DNA from: FEB-25 sp963822175
GTDB lineage: Bacteria; Chloroflexota; Anaerolineae; Anaerolineales; UBA4823
DNA length: 64,000 bases
Direction: 5' to 3'
Assembly: GCA_963822175.1 (NCBI GenBank)
Contig: CAWGGJ010000007.1
Coordinates: forward strand, 248,001-312,000
Shown here in pieces: positions 17,368 to 27,000 of the stretch (position 1 is the first letter of the stretch; every line of letters starts with the position of its first letter). Below the pieces are notes generated by a model. That model was given only the letters and a program-made list of their open reading frames with translations, had not been told where the DNA came from and made no database searches. The position numbers and the translations under genes were made by a program.

Positions 17368-17382
17368 ACCGCAATCATCATT

Positions 17383-18721
17383 TTAAAGTGTTGTGACGAA
17401 TACCCCGCTCAGGTCATAAGCCATTGCCCCGGTGATCCGAACGGGCAGAAGCTGGCCCATGGGTGCGTTTCCTTCCACGATCACCAATCCATCAATCTCG
17501 GGAGCGTCACGGTAGCTGCGACCCATCGAGATTCCATCCCCCTGCCCCTCAAACAGAACATCCAGGGTCCTGCCCACCAACATCTGGTTACGCTCAAGAG
17601 AAATTCCCTGCTGCAAGGTCATCAGACGATCATAGCGCTCTTCCTTTACCTCGGGTGGTATCGGGTCACCTAGAGGCTCGCTGGCTGTTCCCGGCTCAAA
17701 AGAGAATTGGAACGTCCCGACCCGATCAAAGCGGATCTGCTCGACGAAATCAAGCAAGGCCTGGAACTCGTCTTCGGTCTCACCGGGATAGCCCACAATA
17801 AAAGTCGTACGTAAAGCCAGATCCGGCATGTCAATGCGCATTTTCTCCAATGTGCGATGCACCCAATCCATGTTCGCGGGACGCTTCATTCGACGCAATG
17901 TGTCGGGATGAGCGTGTTGGAGCGGCATATCCAGGTAGGGTAGAATTTGCTTGTGGGTCGCCATTACGTCGATCAGCCGATCGGTGATGTAACCCGGGTA
18001 GGCATACATGATGCGGATCCAATCCACATCGGGTACAGCAACGGTTAATTTCTCGAGCAGCTTTGCCAGGCCATCCTTCAACCCAAGATCATAACCGTAA
18101 TCAGTGGTGTCCTGGGCGATCAGATTGAGCTCATGTATCCCCATGTCGCGCAGCTGGTGTGCGTCATGAATGATCTCATCCTCCGGCCGACTGACTGCAG
18201 TACCTTTGATCAGCGGGATGGCACAAAAGGCACATGGACGGCGGCAGCCATCTGCAATCTTAATAAAGGCACTATTCCCCTGGATCCCAGCACGCAGCAC
18301 ATGGGGTTCGTCCCGTCCAACCGTGGCAACATCGGGTAAATGATACAGAGGCTCCGGGTGCTTTCCCTGCCGTAATGTCATCCACAACATCGAGAATATC
18401 CATCCACCGGCGAGTGCCAAGAATTCCATCAATCCCCGGCACCCTGCGCACTACTTCAGCGCCGTATCTTTGGGTCAGGCATCCAGCGGCGATCAGGATT
18501 TGTCCGGGCTGTTTGGCTGAGGCTAATTCCTGTAATACTTCAAACGACTCTTCCCTGGCCGGGCCGATAAAACCACACGTGTTGACGATCAGCACCTTGG
18601 CATGGGCAGGTTGCCCGGTGGACTGGTAACCAGAGGCAGCCAATATCTGCGCCATGGAAGCAGAGTCGACCGTATTCTTGGCACAGCCAAGAGATATCAT
18701 ATGAAAAGATTTGTTCTTCAC
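17383..18721 (-). CDS. rimO: ribosomal protein S12 methylthiotransferase RimO, with a +1 frameshift
   Basis: RimO is a radical-SAM enzyme that adds a methylthio group to an aspartate of ribosomal protein S12. The N-terminal UPF0004 domain begins ISLGCAKNTVDS and has NTCGFI. The radical-SAM cluster motif is CRRPCAFC, and a TRAM domain follows at the C-terminus (about the last 65 residues). The N-terminal frame (start GTG at 18719-18721) covers 18721 to about 18365 and the C-terminal frame continues from there to 17383. The switch falls in a GGGAAAG run at about 18361-18367, and removal of one base gives 445 residues, the normal length. The homopolymer position makes a sequence error likely. 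It starts 11 bp after the RodZ-like gene. Confidence 0.9.
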
Positions 18722-18732
18722 ATTTTTATTCT

Positions 18733-20061
18733 TTATGGCCTGGGGGTTGCCGTCGGTGAGGCAGGCGTGCTGGTGATCGCTGGCGTGCCCACCGGTGATG
18801 GGGTGCCCGTCGGCGCAGGGGAGCTGGTTGGTGCAGGGGTGCTGGTTGGCAGGACGCTCGGCGTTGGGGTTTGGACGCCCTCAATAGAAAAGATACGCCC
18901 AACGATCTCTCCAAATGTACCCAGGACACCCAGGTCCTGTTGGTTAAAGAAGACCTGCAAGCCTGCCCCATTCCCGGTGAGTAATTCAATCCTCTCATTC
19001 CCAGGGAATGAATATGCGCTTCCCGGCATCACTCTGCCTTCATAGGCAACTTCACCATCCACAATGACTCGAATCCAGGCACGCTGCCTGGCAACGATAT
19101 TTATCTGGAGAGGCGCATTTATCAGAATTGGTGTGGGCTCAAGCACCACGGGGGTTTCTGTTAGAAAAACCGGGGTCGTTGCGGGGACGAGAGTGGTATC
19201 AAGGGCCTGCGTAGTTATCGCGGTTAGCACCTGGGTCGTTGTGATCGTTGTTGAAGCAGAAAGCGTAGGATCAGAAGTGGCTAACAGGACCGAAGAGACG
19301 GGGGGTGCGGTTGAAGTGGCTACCTGGCTGGAATTAAGTGCTGAGATACGCAGTGCGCCCCAAATGCCAAATCCAAGCAGAAAAACGACCAACAATCCAC
19401 CAATAAATAAATCCATGGAGAACAGGCGGCGCATCTGTGAAGGTCTGGCAGGCATCCTGCCTGTTTCCTCCTGGCGAGGTTTTGTCGGGTTTGGGTTGCG
19501 TGCAGCCTGGCGGTCATACAAGCCAGCCTGTAATCCGTCGGCAAAACGCAATAAAACTTCTTCTGTATTTAGCCCGAGGAAGCTGGCATAATTACTTAAC
19601 ATTCCCCTTCCCTGGACAGGTGATGGCAGGTGGGAGATATCTCCCTCTTCCAGGGCACGAACATAATGCATACGTAAATGCGTATGACGTTCAACGTCAT
19701 CCAATGAAAGGCCCATCAATTCACGCTGGGAACGCAGTTTTATTCCAAGCTCTTTAAAAATTGCGTCGGAGCTGGTCAGCTCAGGGCTGATGTTTCCTAT
19801 AACTGGTAGAGGCACAGGAATATTCGCCTCTCCCTCCGAGAGCCCATCCAGGTTTTGAATTAGCTGATCAGTATTTAACTTCAGGAAATCTCCATAGCCA
19901 CGGATAAAACCACGCACCTGTGCGTGGGAAGGAAGCTTATCGAATTGATCAGCTTCCAGGGCTGCCAAAAAATGCAGACGAATATGCGTTGCCTGAGCAG
20001 CCTGGTCCAGGCTTAATTCTTGGGCTTCGCGGGCCTGTCGGAGTTGCGATCCTATGGACAT
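18733..20061 (-). CDS. RodZ-like membrane protein with two tandem HTH domains
   Basis: The 442-residue product has two related Cro/CI-type helix-turn-helix domains: residues about 3-75 (LRQAREAQELSLDQAAQAT) and about 92-165 (RSQRELMGLSLDDVERHTH). A linker, one transmembrane helix (about 212-235, LFIGGLLVVFLLGFGIWGAL), a Ser/Thr-rich stalk, a DUF4115-type domain (about 320-405) and a Pro/Thr tail follow. Single-HTH RodZ links MreB to the cell-shape machinery; the duplicated HTH is unusual. No ribosome site lies before the ATG, and TATAAT ends 7 nt upstream, so it may be leaderless. Confidence 0.85.
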   Translation of the reverse strand: MSIGSQLRQAREAQELSLDQAAQATHIRLHFLAALEADQFDKLPSHAQVRGFIRGYGDFLKLNTDQLIQNLDGLSEGEANIPVPLPVIGNISPELTSSDAIFKELGIKLRSQRELMGLSLDDVERHTHLRMHYVRALEEGDISHLPSPVQGRGMLSNYASFLGLNTEEVLLRFADGLQAGLYDRQAARNPNPTKPRQEETGRMPARPSQMRRLFSMDLFIGGLLVVFLLGFGIWGALRISALNSSQVATSTAPPVSSVLLATSDPTLSASTTITTTQVLTAITTQALDTTLVPATTPVFLTETPVVLEPTPILINAPLQINIVARQRAWIRVIVDGEVAYEGRVMPGSAYSFPGNERIELLTGNGAGLQVFFNQQDLGVLGTFGEIVGRIFSIEGVQTPTPSVLPTSTPAPTSSPAPTGTPSPVGTPAITSTPASPTATPRP

Positions 20062-20068
20062 CGATTGT

Positions 20069-20074
20069 ATTATA
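20069..20074 (-). promoter_or_regulatory. candidate -10 (TATAAT), leaderless start of RodZ-like gene
   Basis: On the minus strand an exact TATAAT is followed by 7 nt (ACAATCG) and then the ATG. No Shine-Dalgarno sequence can fit in this spacing. Confidence 0.5.
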
Positions 20075-20094
20075 CAGCAGGCTTAAATAAACCT

Positions 20095-20135
20095 ACGGGT
20101 GCTTCTCCGGTAGAATGCATCCACCAAGCACCCGT
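20095..20135 (-). terminator. hairpin after rplI, probable terminator
   Basis: A 10-bp stem ACGGGTGCTT/AAGCACCCGT has a 21-nt loop. On the minus strand it is followed by a T-rich stretch (AGGTTTATTT). It lies 23 bp after the rplI stop. Confidence 0.55.
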
Positions 20136-20157
20136 GTTATCTAACTGATGCAGCTGA

Positions 20158-20742
20158 TCATTCAGTTTCTGGTTCAGGTTCAGGTGCAGGCTCAGTTACC
20201 GGTGCAGTTGCAGGTTCGGCTATGGGTTCGGCTTCAGCAACTAATTCGGCTGTATCTTGAGCAACAGCCCTGGTGGAAACTGGTGCATTGAAGGCTTCAC
20301 CTTCGCGATAAACAATCACATCGATGGTGGGGATCAGGTCAACGGTGAGCCGGACATGTACCTTATATTCACCCAGCATACGCAGGGGTTGTGAATTGAT
20401 CTGGCGGCGCGCTACTTCTACACCAGACTTGGCCTTGATGGCCTCAGCGATCATTTGAGTGGTAATAGACCCATAAAGCTTACCAGTCTCAGAAGCCCGG
20501 GCAGGAAAAACCAGGGTAAGTCCTGTGATCTGCTTGGCTATGGTGTCCATTTCCTGGTTAATAATGGCGCGTTGCACGTTGGCTTTCTCTCTAACCCGGT
20601 CAGCCATTTTGAGTGCTTCGGTGGTAGCCAGCACAGCCATTGCCTGTGGGAGCAGATAATTCCGCCCATAGCCATCTGCTACACGCTTGACATCACCAGC
20701 CCGGCCTAATTTGTAAACGTCTTTCAGGAGGAGTACTTTCAT
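20158..20742 (-). CDS. rplI: 50S ribosomal protein L9 with acidic C-terminal extension
   Basis: The N-terminal RNA-binding domain is clear (MKVLLLKDVYKLGRAGDV, then GYGRNYLLPQ), followed by the connecting helix and the C-terminal domain (KLYGSITTQMIAEAI and the domain end near residue 150). L9 binds 23S rRNA near the L1 stalk base. The normal family length is about 150 residues; here a further 45 residues of Ala/Glu/Pro/Thr/Val repeat sequence follow, ending EPEPETE. GAAAGGG lies upstream of the ATG. It is divergent from recO. Confidence 0.95.
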   Translation of the reverse strand: MKVLLLKDVYKLGRAGDVKRVADGYGRNYLLPQAMAVLATTEALKMADRVREKANVQRAIINQEMDTIAKQITGLTLVFPARASETGKLYGSITTQMIAEAIKAKSGVEVARRQINSQPLRMLGEYKVHVRLTVDLIPTIDVIVYREGEAFNAPVSTRAVAQDTAELVAEAEPIAEPATAPVTEPAPEPEPETE

Positions 20743-20844
20743 TTCTCAAGCCCTTTCGGTATCAGCAAAATTTTACCTGGGCGAAGGGTACAACGCCACA
20801 GGCAAGGCAGGATTTTACCAGGAATACGGTGCAGAGTCAACGAT

Positions 20845-20850
20845 TATAAT
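20845..20850 (+). promoter_or_regulatory. candidate -10 (TATAAT), leaderless start of recO
   Basis: An exact TATAAT is followed by only 6 nt (AAACCC) and then the recO ATG, so the message probably starts at or next to the start codon. Confidence 0.5.
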
Positions 20851-20856
20851 AAACCC

Positions 20857-21636
20857 ATGCCTTCGCGTGAACGCTCACAACGGGTCGAAGCGATCGTGTT
20901 ACGCCACTCCGATTGGGGTGAGGCGGACCGGATGCTGTGGCTATTCACGCGGGAGAAGGGCAAGCTGCAGGTTATTGCAAAAGGTGCGCGCAAAGCACGC
21001 TCACGGAAGGCTGGACACCTGGAACCTTTCACCCGGGTTGAATTACTGCTGGCGCGTGGGCGGGATTTGCCGATTATCACCCAGGCAGAGGCAAAAGATG
21101 CATATCTGACCCTGCGTGAGGATCTGGTCAAGCTGGGATATGCTTCCTATGTGGTCGAATTATTGGATCGTTTCACTTATGAAGAAGGGGAAAATATTTC
21201 CTTATATCGGTTATTAAATGAAACATTATCCCGGTTGAACACGGAGCCTCAGCTTGCGTTTGCAGTACGGTATTACGAGGTAAGGTTGCTGGACCTGGTA
21301 GGGTTTCGACCTCAGTTATTTAAGTGTGCCAACTGTGGTGAGGAAATTCAACCCGAAGATCAATTCTTCTCGTTTGAAAAAGGGGGCGTGATTTGCCCAA
21401 GGTGTGGGGTGAATGAAGTGGGAGTTCACCCGGTGAGCATGCCGGCATTAAAAATCCTGCGCCACTTTCAACGATCAAGGTATGCAGAGGCTCAACGCGC
21501 CCGATTATCCACATCCATCGACCGAGAGCTGGAAGACCTGATGGGATACTATTTAACCTATCTGCTCGAGCGAGGATTAAATAGCCCATCTTTCCTGAGA
21601 AGGGTTAGAAAAGAGCCTGAAACGGGGAATGTATAA
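20857..21636 (+). CDS. recO: DNA repair protein RecO
   Basis: The 259-residue product has the RecO N-terminal OB-fold (EAIVLRHSDWGEADRMLWLFT and then KGKLQVIAKGAR) and a C-terminal helical domain with a four-cysteine zinc site (CANCGEE around residue 153 and CPRCG around 182). RecO loads RecA on SSB-coated DNA with RecR. No Shine-Dalgarno sequence precedes the ATG. Confidence 0.93.
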   Translation: MPSRERSQRVEAIVLRHSDWGEADRMLWLFTREKGKLQVIAKGARKARSRKAGHLEPFTRVELLLARGRDLPIITQAEAKDAYLTLREDLVKLGYASYVVELLDRFTYEEGENISLYRLLNETLSRLNTEPQLAFAVRYYEVRLLDLVGFRPQLFKCANCGEEIQPEDQFFSFEKGGVICPRCGVNEVGVHPVSMPALKILRHFQRSRYAEAQRARLSTSIDRELEDLMGYYLTYLLERGLNSPSFLRRVRKEPETGNV

Positions 21637-21729
21637 TTTCCATTGCTTCCAATAGTATTCGTTTCGTTCCACCACTCCAAAAACCTGCTCAAGTATATGC
21701 ATGCAGGTCATTTGTCACTTTAATCCTAT

Positions 21730-21772
21730 GTAATTTGTGCTAAATTACACTATTTTGTGCTTACTTGCACAA
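21730..21772. promoter_or_regulatory. paired palindromes, one Rex-operator-like, upstream of the Hdr/Flx operon
   Basis: Two inverted repeats lie 6 bp apart: GTAATTT-GTGCT-AAATTAC (21730-21748) and TTGTGC-N6-GCACAA (21755-21772). The second has the same arm length and N6 spacing as the Rex operator TTGTGA-N6-TCACAA. TTTGTGC occurs in both, 20 bp apart (two helical turns). Rex senses NADH/NAD, which would suit the NAD(P)H-linked operon that follows. The rest of 21637-21976 holds no gene; TTGACT at 21911-21916 with a weak -10 (TCCAAT) is the best promoter candidate before the AAGGAG ribosome site. Confidence 0.45.
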
Positions 21773-21976
21773 GTATGCTTAAGCTACAAGCCTATGCAGA
21801 AACCGCTTCTTACAGGTGAAAAAATCTGGGTTTCTGTTCGTCCCGTCGCTCGTATTACGTATTTGTTACCTGCCGACAATTTTTTTATTTCAGACAATAT
21901 GCAAAAGTACTTGACTCATTTTTTTTACCAGGTGTCCAATTTGTCACATGGATAAATCAAAAAGGAGAACCACCGG

Positions 21977-24001
21977 ATGATACCAACAAATAGAGGCAGT
22001 CCCAGGATTGGTGTCTATGTTTGCCATTGTGGCACCAATATAGCTGGGATGGTGGATGTGGAAGCGGTAAGTGAACACGCGGCAAAATTGGGCAATGTTA
22101 TCGTAAGTCGCCACTACGCGTATATGTGTTCAGACCCTGGCCAGGCACTGATCAAGGATGATATTATCAATGAAAACCTGGATCGAGTAGTTGTGGCCAG
22201 CTGCTCACCTCTGATGCACGAAACCACCTTCAGGCGGGCATGTGCAGAAGCGGGGCTTAATCCATTTTTATTCCAGATGACCAATATACGGGAACATTGT
22301 TCGTGGGTGTCAGATGAGCCCATTGCTGCAACCCAAAAAGCCAAATCCCTCGTATCTGCTGCTGTCAGGCGTGTGGAATTCAATAATCCACTGGAAGCAC
22401 GCCAGGTTGATATGAAGCAATCGGCGGTGGTGGTGGGGGCAGGAATTGCTGGAATTGAGGCAGCCCTGAGGCTGGCAGATGCAGGAAAGCATGTCTACCT
22501 GGTTGAAAGACAGCCCAGCATCGGCGGGCATATGGCTCAGCTGTATAAGACCTTTCCAACTCTTGATTGTGCAGCCTGAATTCTCACTCCCAAAATGGTG
22601 TCCGTTGGACGCCACGAAAACATCACCCTGCTAAGCAACAGCGAAGTTGAATCAGTATCGGGGTATGTCGGCAATTTCAACGTCAGAGTGCGCCGTAAGC
22701 CTCGCTACGTGGATGAATTCTCTTGCACAGGCTGCGGAACGTGTGTCGAAAAATGCCCATGGAAAAAGATACCGTCTGAGTTCGACCTGGGATTGGGAAA
22801 TCGTGCTGCCATCTATTTCCCCTTTGCCCAGGCAGTGCCCCGGGTACCGATCATCGACAAGGAAAATTGTGCCTACTTCCAAAAAGGAAAATGCCGGGCT
22901 TGTGAGAAATTCTGCCAGACCGGATCGATCAACTTCGAACAGAAGGATGAATATCTGGACCTGGAAGCTGGGGCGATCATCCTGGCGACCGGTTTCAAGG
23001 ATTTTGACGCCCGCCGTATCCATGAATATGGATATGGCGACCTGGATAACGTCATCACCAGCATGGAACTCGAAAGACTGATCAATACCGGCGGACCGAC
23101 CACTGGCGAGGTGCTGCTTAAGGATGGAAGAAAACCGGAAAGCATAGCCATCGTGCATTGTGTTGGCAGCCGTAATAAAGAGCATCACGAATACTGCTCG
23201 AGAGTATGCTGCATGTACTCGCTCAAGCTGGCACAGCTGGTACGCGATTACGTTGGAGCTGAGGTGCACGAGTTCTACCGCGATATGCGTGCCTTCGGCA
23301 AAGGATATGAAGCCTTCTACGAACGTGTGGAACGATCAGGGGTTCACTTTACCCGTTTTGACCAGGATGACCCTGAAGGAGGTTTACAGGTCAGCCGTCA
23401 TAACGGGCAGCTGAAGGTGACCTCCACCGACCTCTACACCGGTGAGCCCAATGAAATACTTGTGGACATGGTAGTGCTGAGCACAGGGGTTGAGCCCCAG
23501 GCAGATGCAGCACAAGTAGCCCAGACTTTCAGTATAAGCCGTGGTCCGGATGGGTTTTTCCTCGAAAAACATCCCAAGCTGGCACCTGTGGAGACTACCA
23601 CGGACGGCGTGTACCTGGCAGGGACCTGCCAGGGGCCAAAGGATATACCCGATAGTGTCGCCCAGGGTGGAGCAGCTGCCTCTGTTGCCCTTTCGCTAAT
23701 GGATGCCGGGCATGTGACTCTGGAGCCCTTCACCACCTATATTGACCAAACCAGGTGTGGTGGTTGCCGCACTTGCGAAGGATTATGCCCTTACCATGCC
23801 ATTGAAATGGTTGAGATGACCGGTCGCGTGGTGGCTTATGTAAATGAAGTGCTATGTAAAGGCTGTGGAGCCTGCGCGGCAGCATGCCCGGCTCAAGCAG
23901 CCATACAAAATGGGTTTACACAGGACCAAATCCTGGCAGAAATAGAAGGAGTTTTATCGGTGTTGATCTTCTCTGAGATGCCCAAACAGGAGGTGGTATG
24001 A
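21977..24001 (+). CDS. HdrA-type flavoprotein, selenocysteine-containing (in-frame TGA at codon 201)
   Basis: The full frame of 674 residues matches HdrA of heterodisulfide reductase, the FAD subunit that bifurcates electrons. An N-terminal CHCGTNIAG and YMCSDPGQ domain is followed by a Rossmann/FAD motif (VVGAGIAGIEAAL, about residue 152). The sequence then reads FPTLDCAA-TGA-ILTPKM. HdrA proteins normally have a second cysteine four residues after the LDC cysteine, so the TGA at 22577-22579 replaces it (Cys198, Sec201). The reading frame continues with CTGCGTCVEKCP, CRACEKFC, the thioredoxin-reductase-like half, and two C-terminal [4Fe-4S] motifs (CGGCRTCEGLCP, CKGCGACAAACP). A hairpin follows the TGA. 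AAGGAG lies 10 nt before the ATG. It overlaps the next gene by 4 bp. Confidence 0.92.
22596..22614 (+). promoter_or_regulatory. bacterial SECIS-like hairpin in the first hdrA
   Basis: Starting 16 nt after the TGA, TGGTGTCC pairs with GGACGCCA (one wobble) around a GTT loop. This gives an 8-bp stem, a UGA-to-loop distance of 24 nt and G as the first loop base, all within the accepted range for bacterial SECIS elements. Confidence 0.75.
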
Positions 24002-27000
24002 ACCTCTCAAAAATTAAAACCGGAGTCTATATCTGCCACTGCGGCACCAACATCGCTGGCAAAGTGGATGTAGGTGCTGTGGCAGAGTACGCACGGCACC
24101 TGGATAGCGTGGTCCTGGCACGGGATTACACCTACATGTGTTCAGACCCTGGCCAGGATTTGATCAAGCAGGATATCCATGAACAGGGACTGAACCGGGT
24201 GGTAGTTGCATCCTGCACACCATTGATGCACGAGCCAACCTTTCGACGAGCCTGTAAGGAAAGCGGCCTGAATCCTTTCTTCTTCCAGATGGCAAATATC
24301 CGCGAACACTGCTCATGGGTGGTTGAAGACCCCGACCTGGCGACAGAAAAAGCCAAGCACATGGTCAGCGCAGCAGTACAACGCGTGCGCCATCACCGAC
24401 CGCTAGAAATGCGCTCGGTCGATATGCAGCAATCAGCACTGGTGCTTGGGGGAGGGATCGCCGGGATCGAGGCAGCCTTGCGCCTGGCAGATGCTGGTAA
24501 AAAAGTCTACATGGTTGAGCGTGAGCCGAGTATCGGTGGTCATATGGCCCAGCTGTATAAGACCTTCCCGACCCTAGACTGTGCAGCCTGAATACTCACA
24601 CCGAAAATGGTGTCCGTTGGACGCCACGAAAACATCAGCCTGCTGAGTTACAGTGAAGTCGAGAACGTCTCGGGATACGTGGGGAACTACCAGGTGCGCG
24701 TGCGCCGGAAAGCGCGCTTCGTTGATGAAAGCCAGTGCACAGGTTGTGGAAAATGCGCGGATGTGTGCCCTGTCGATGTGATCAACACCTTCGACCGTGG
24801 GTTGAGCATGCGTAAAGCTACCTATCGTCATTCCGCCCAGGCGGTGCCTGGTGCATACGTGATCGAAAAACGTGGCATTGCCCCCTGCCGTGCAGCCTGC
24901 CCCACAGACCAGCGCGCCCAGGGCTATATTGCTCTGGTCAAGCAGAAGCGTTACGCCGATGCATATTGGGCCATCCGCCGCGAGCACCCTTTCCCTTCAG
25001 TTTGTGGACGGGTATGTAACCGCCGATGTGAAGAACAATGCAGCCGCGCCCTTTACGATGAGCCAGTCAGTATCATGAAGCTCAAGTGGTTTGTGGCTGA
25101 CTGGGCATATGCTCACCGGGACGAGCTGCCCAACATGCGCGACAAATCCCTGGTCGGCACAAATTTTTCCCATGACCCTTCACCTACGGGGAAGAAAATA
25201 GCCATCATCGGAGCTGGACCAGCGGGGATGACAGCCGCGTTGGACCTGGTACGCACCGGTCACAAAGCAACCGTGTTTGACTCACTCCCCGTTGCTGGTG
25301 GCATGATGCGGGTGGGTATCCCGCCCCATCGCCTGCCCTACGACCGGTTGGATTGGGAAATCCAGCAAATCGTAGACGAGGGTGTGGAAATGAAGCTAAG
25401 CACCCGGATCTATGATATCCCGGGGCTTTTTACCCAGGGATATGACGCCGTGGTGATTGCCACTGGTGCTCATAGCGCCTGGAAGCTGAGTATCCCGGGC
25501 GCAGAGCATCCTGATAACTGGTTGAGCCTGGATCTGCTCCGCAGAGCCTGCCTGGGAGAGAAAATTGACCTGAGTGGCCGGGATATTGTTGTGATCGGCG
25601 CAGGAGATGTTGCCCTTGATGCAGCCCGTGTCTCTGTTCGTTTGGGTCGTCCCAAGGTGAAGATCGTCTGCCGAGGCATGCGTGCATCCTTTAATGAACT
25701 TGAGGAATCAACCAAAGAAGGAATTGAAATCATTCGCAACCGGGTGTTTAAAGAAGTTGTTATTCAGAATAATAAAATAACCGGGATCCGGTGCGTGGAA
25801 GCCAAGGTCGGCGCTATTGTCAATGGTAAACGCCAGGTAGAGGAAATACCCGGAACCGATCATGTCATCCCATGCGACCTGGTGATTTGGGCTGTCGGTC
25901 AGCAGCCGGATTTCACTTTCCTTCCAGAAGGGACCATGATCCGCAAGCTCAGCTCAATGGGGCTTGAAACCGATGATGAAATGATGACCAGCATGCCTGG
26001 TGTATTCGTTGCTGGAGATGTGCGCCGTGGAACAACCTTCTTCGTGGTGGATGCCATTGGAGAAGGTCACCATGTTGCCCGGTGCATTGACCGCTACCTG
26101 CGCGGGTCAGAAGGTATGCAGGAACCTCCAAAATTGCCGATTGCCACTTTTACCAAAGAAGAAGTCGAACAGAAGATGGAAATAGGCTGGGCAGCTGACC
26201 TGCCCCGTACCAAGACCAGGACCATCCCAGCCGAAGAACGGGAGAACAATTTCAAGGAAGTCGACCTGTCCTTTAGTGAAGAAGAAGCCCTGGCAGAGGC
26301 AGAACGCTGCCTGCGGTGTGGGATCTGTTCTGAATGCCTGGAGTGCCTGTCTGCCTGCGAGCGTGGAGCCATAAACCATGATATGAAGGACAGCTTCATG
26401 GACCTGACCGTAGGTACGATCGTGCTGGCAACCGGCTTCAAGGATTTTGACCCATCACGCATCCCTGAGTTGGGCTACGGCACGCTTGACAATGTGCTCA
26501 CTTCCATGGAATTTGAACGATTGATCAATGCCAGCGGACCAACCACTGGAGTCGTAACCATGAAAAATGGTCAGGCACCCAAGAGCGTGGCCATTGTTCA
26601 TTGCGTGGGCAGCCGGGACGATAAATATAATGAGTATTGTTCACGGGCATGCTGCATGTACTCGCTCAAGCTGGCCCAACTGGTTCACGATTATATGGAT
26701 GCCGAAGTGCATGAGATCTATCGCGACATGCGTACGTTCGGTAAAGATTACGAAGAGTTCTATAACCGCACACGCAATAAAGGTATCCATTTCTATCACG
26801 GGCGGATCAAAAACATCACCCAGCAGGATGGACATTTGCTGGTGAAATGGGACGAATCCTTCCACAACCAACCAGACCATGTTGAAGTCGATATGGTCAT
26901 CCTTTCGACCGGCTTCGAAACCCAGCCAGATTCAGCCCAGGTGGCCAGCCTGTTCGGCGTCAGTCGCAGCCCTGATGGATTCTTCCTTGAAAAACATCCC

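Noticed and set aside
22652..23269. 205-residue minus-strand open frame within the first hdrA
   Set aside because: It is antisense to conserved HdrA sequence and lacks any start signal or motif.
22577..24591. Reading each hdrA as a split gene or pseudogene with a true stop at the TGA
   Set aside because: Both sides stay in one frame, both copies have the same TGA at the same conserved cysteine, each has the same hairpin after it, and all else in the operon is intact.
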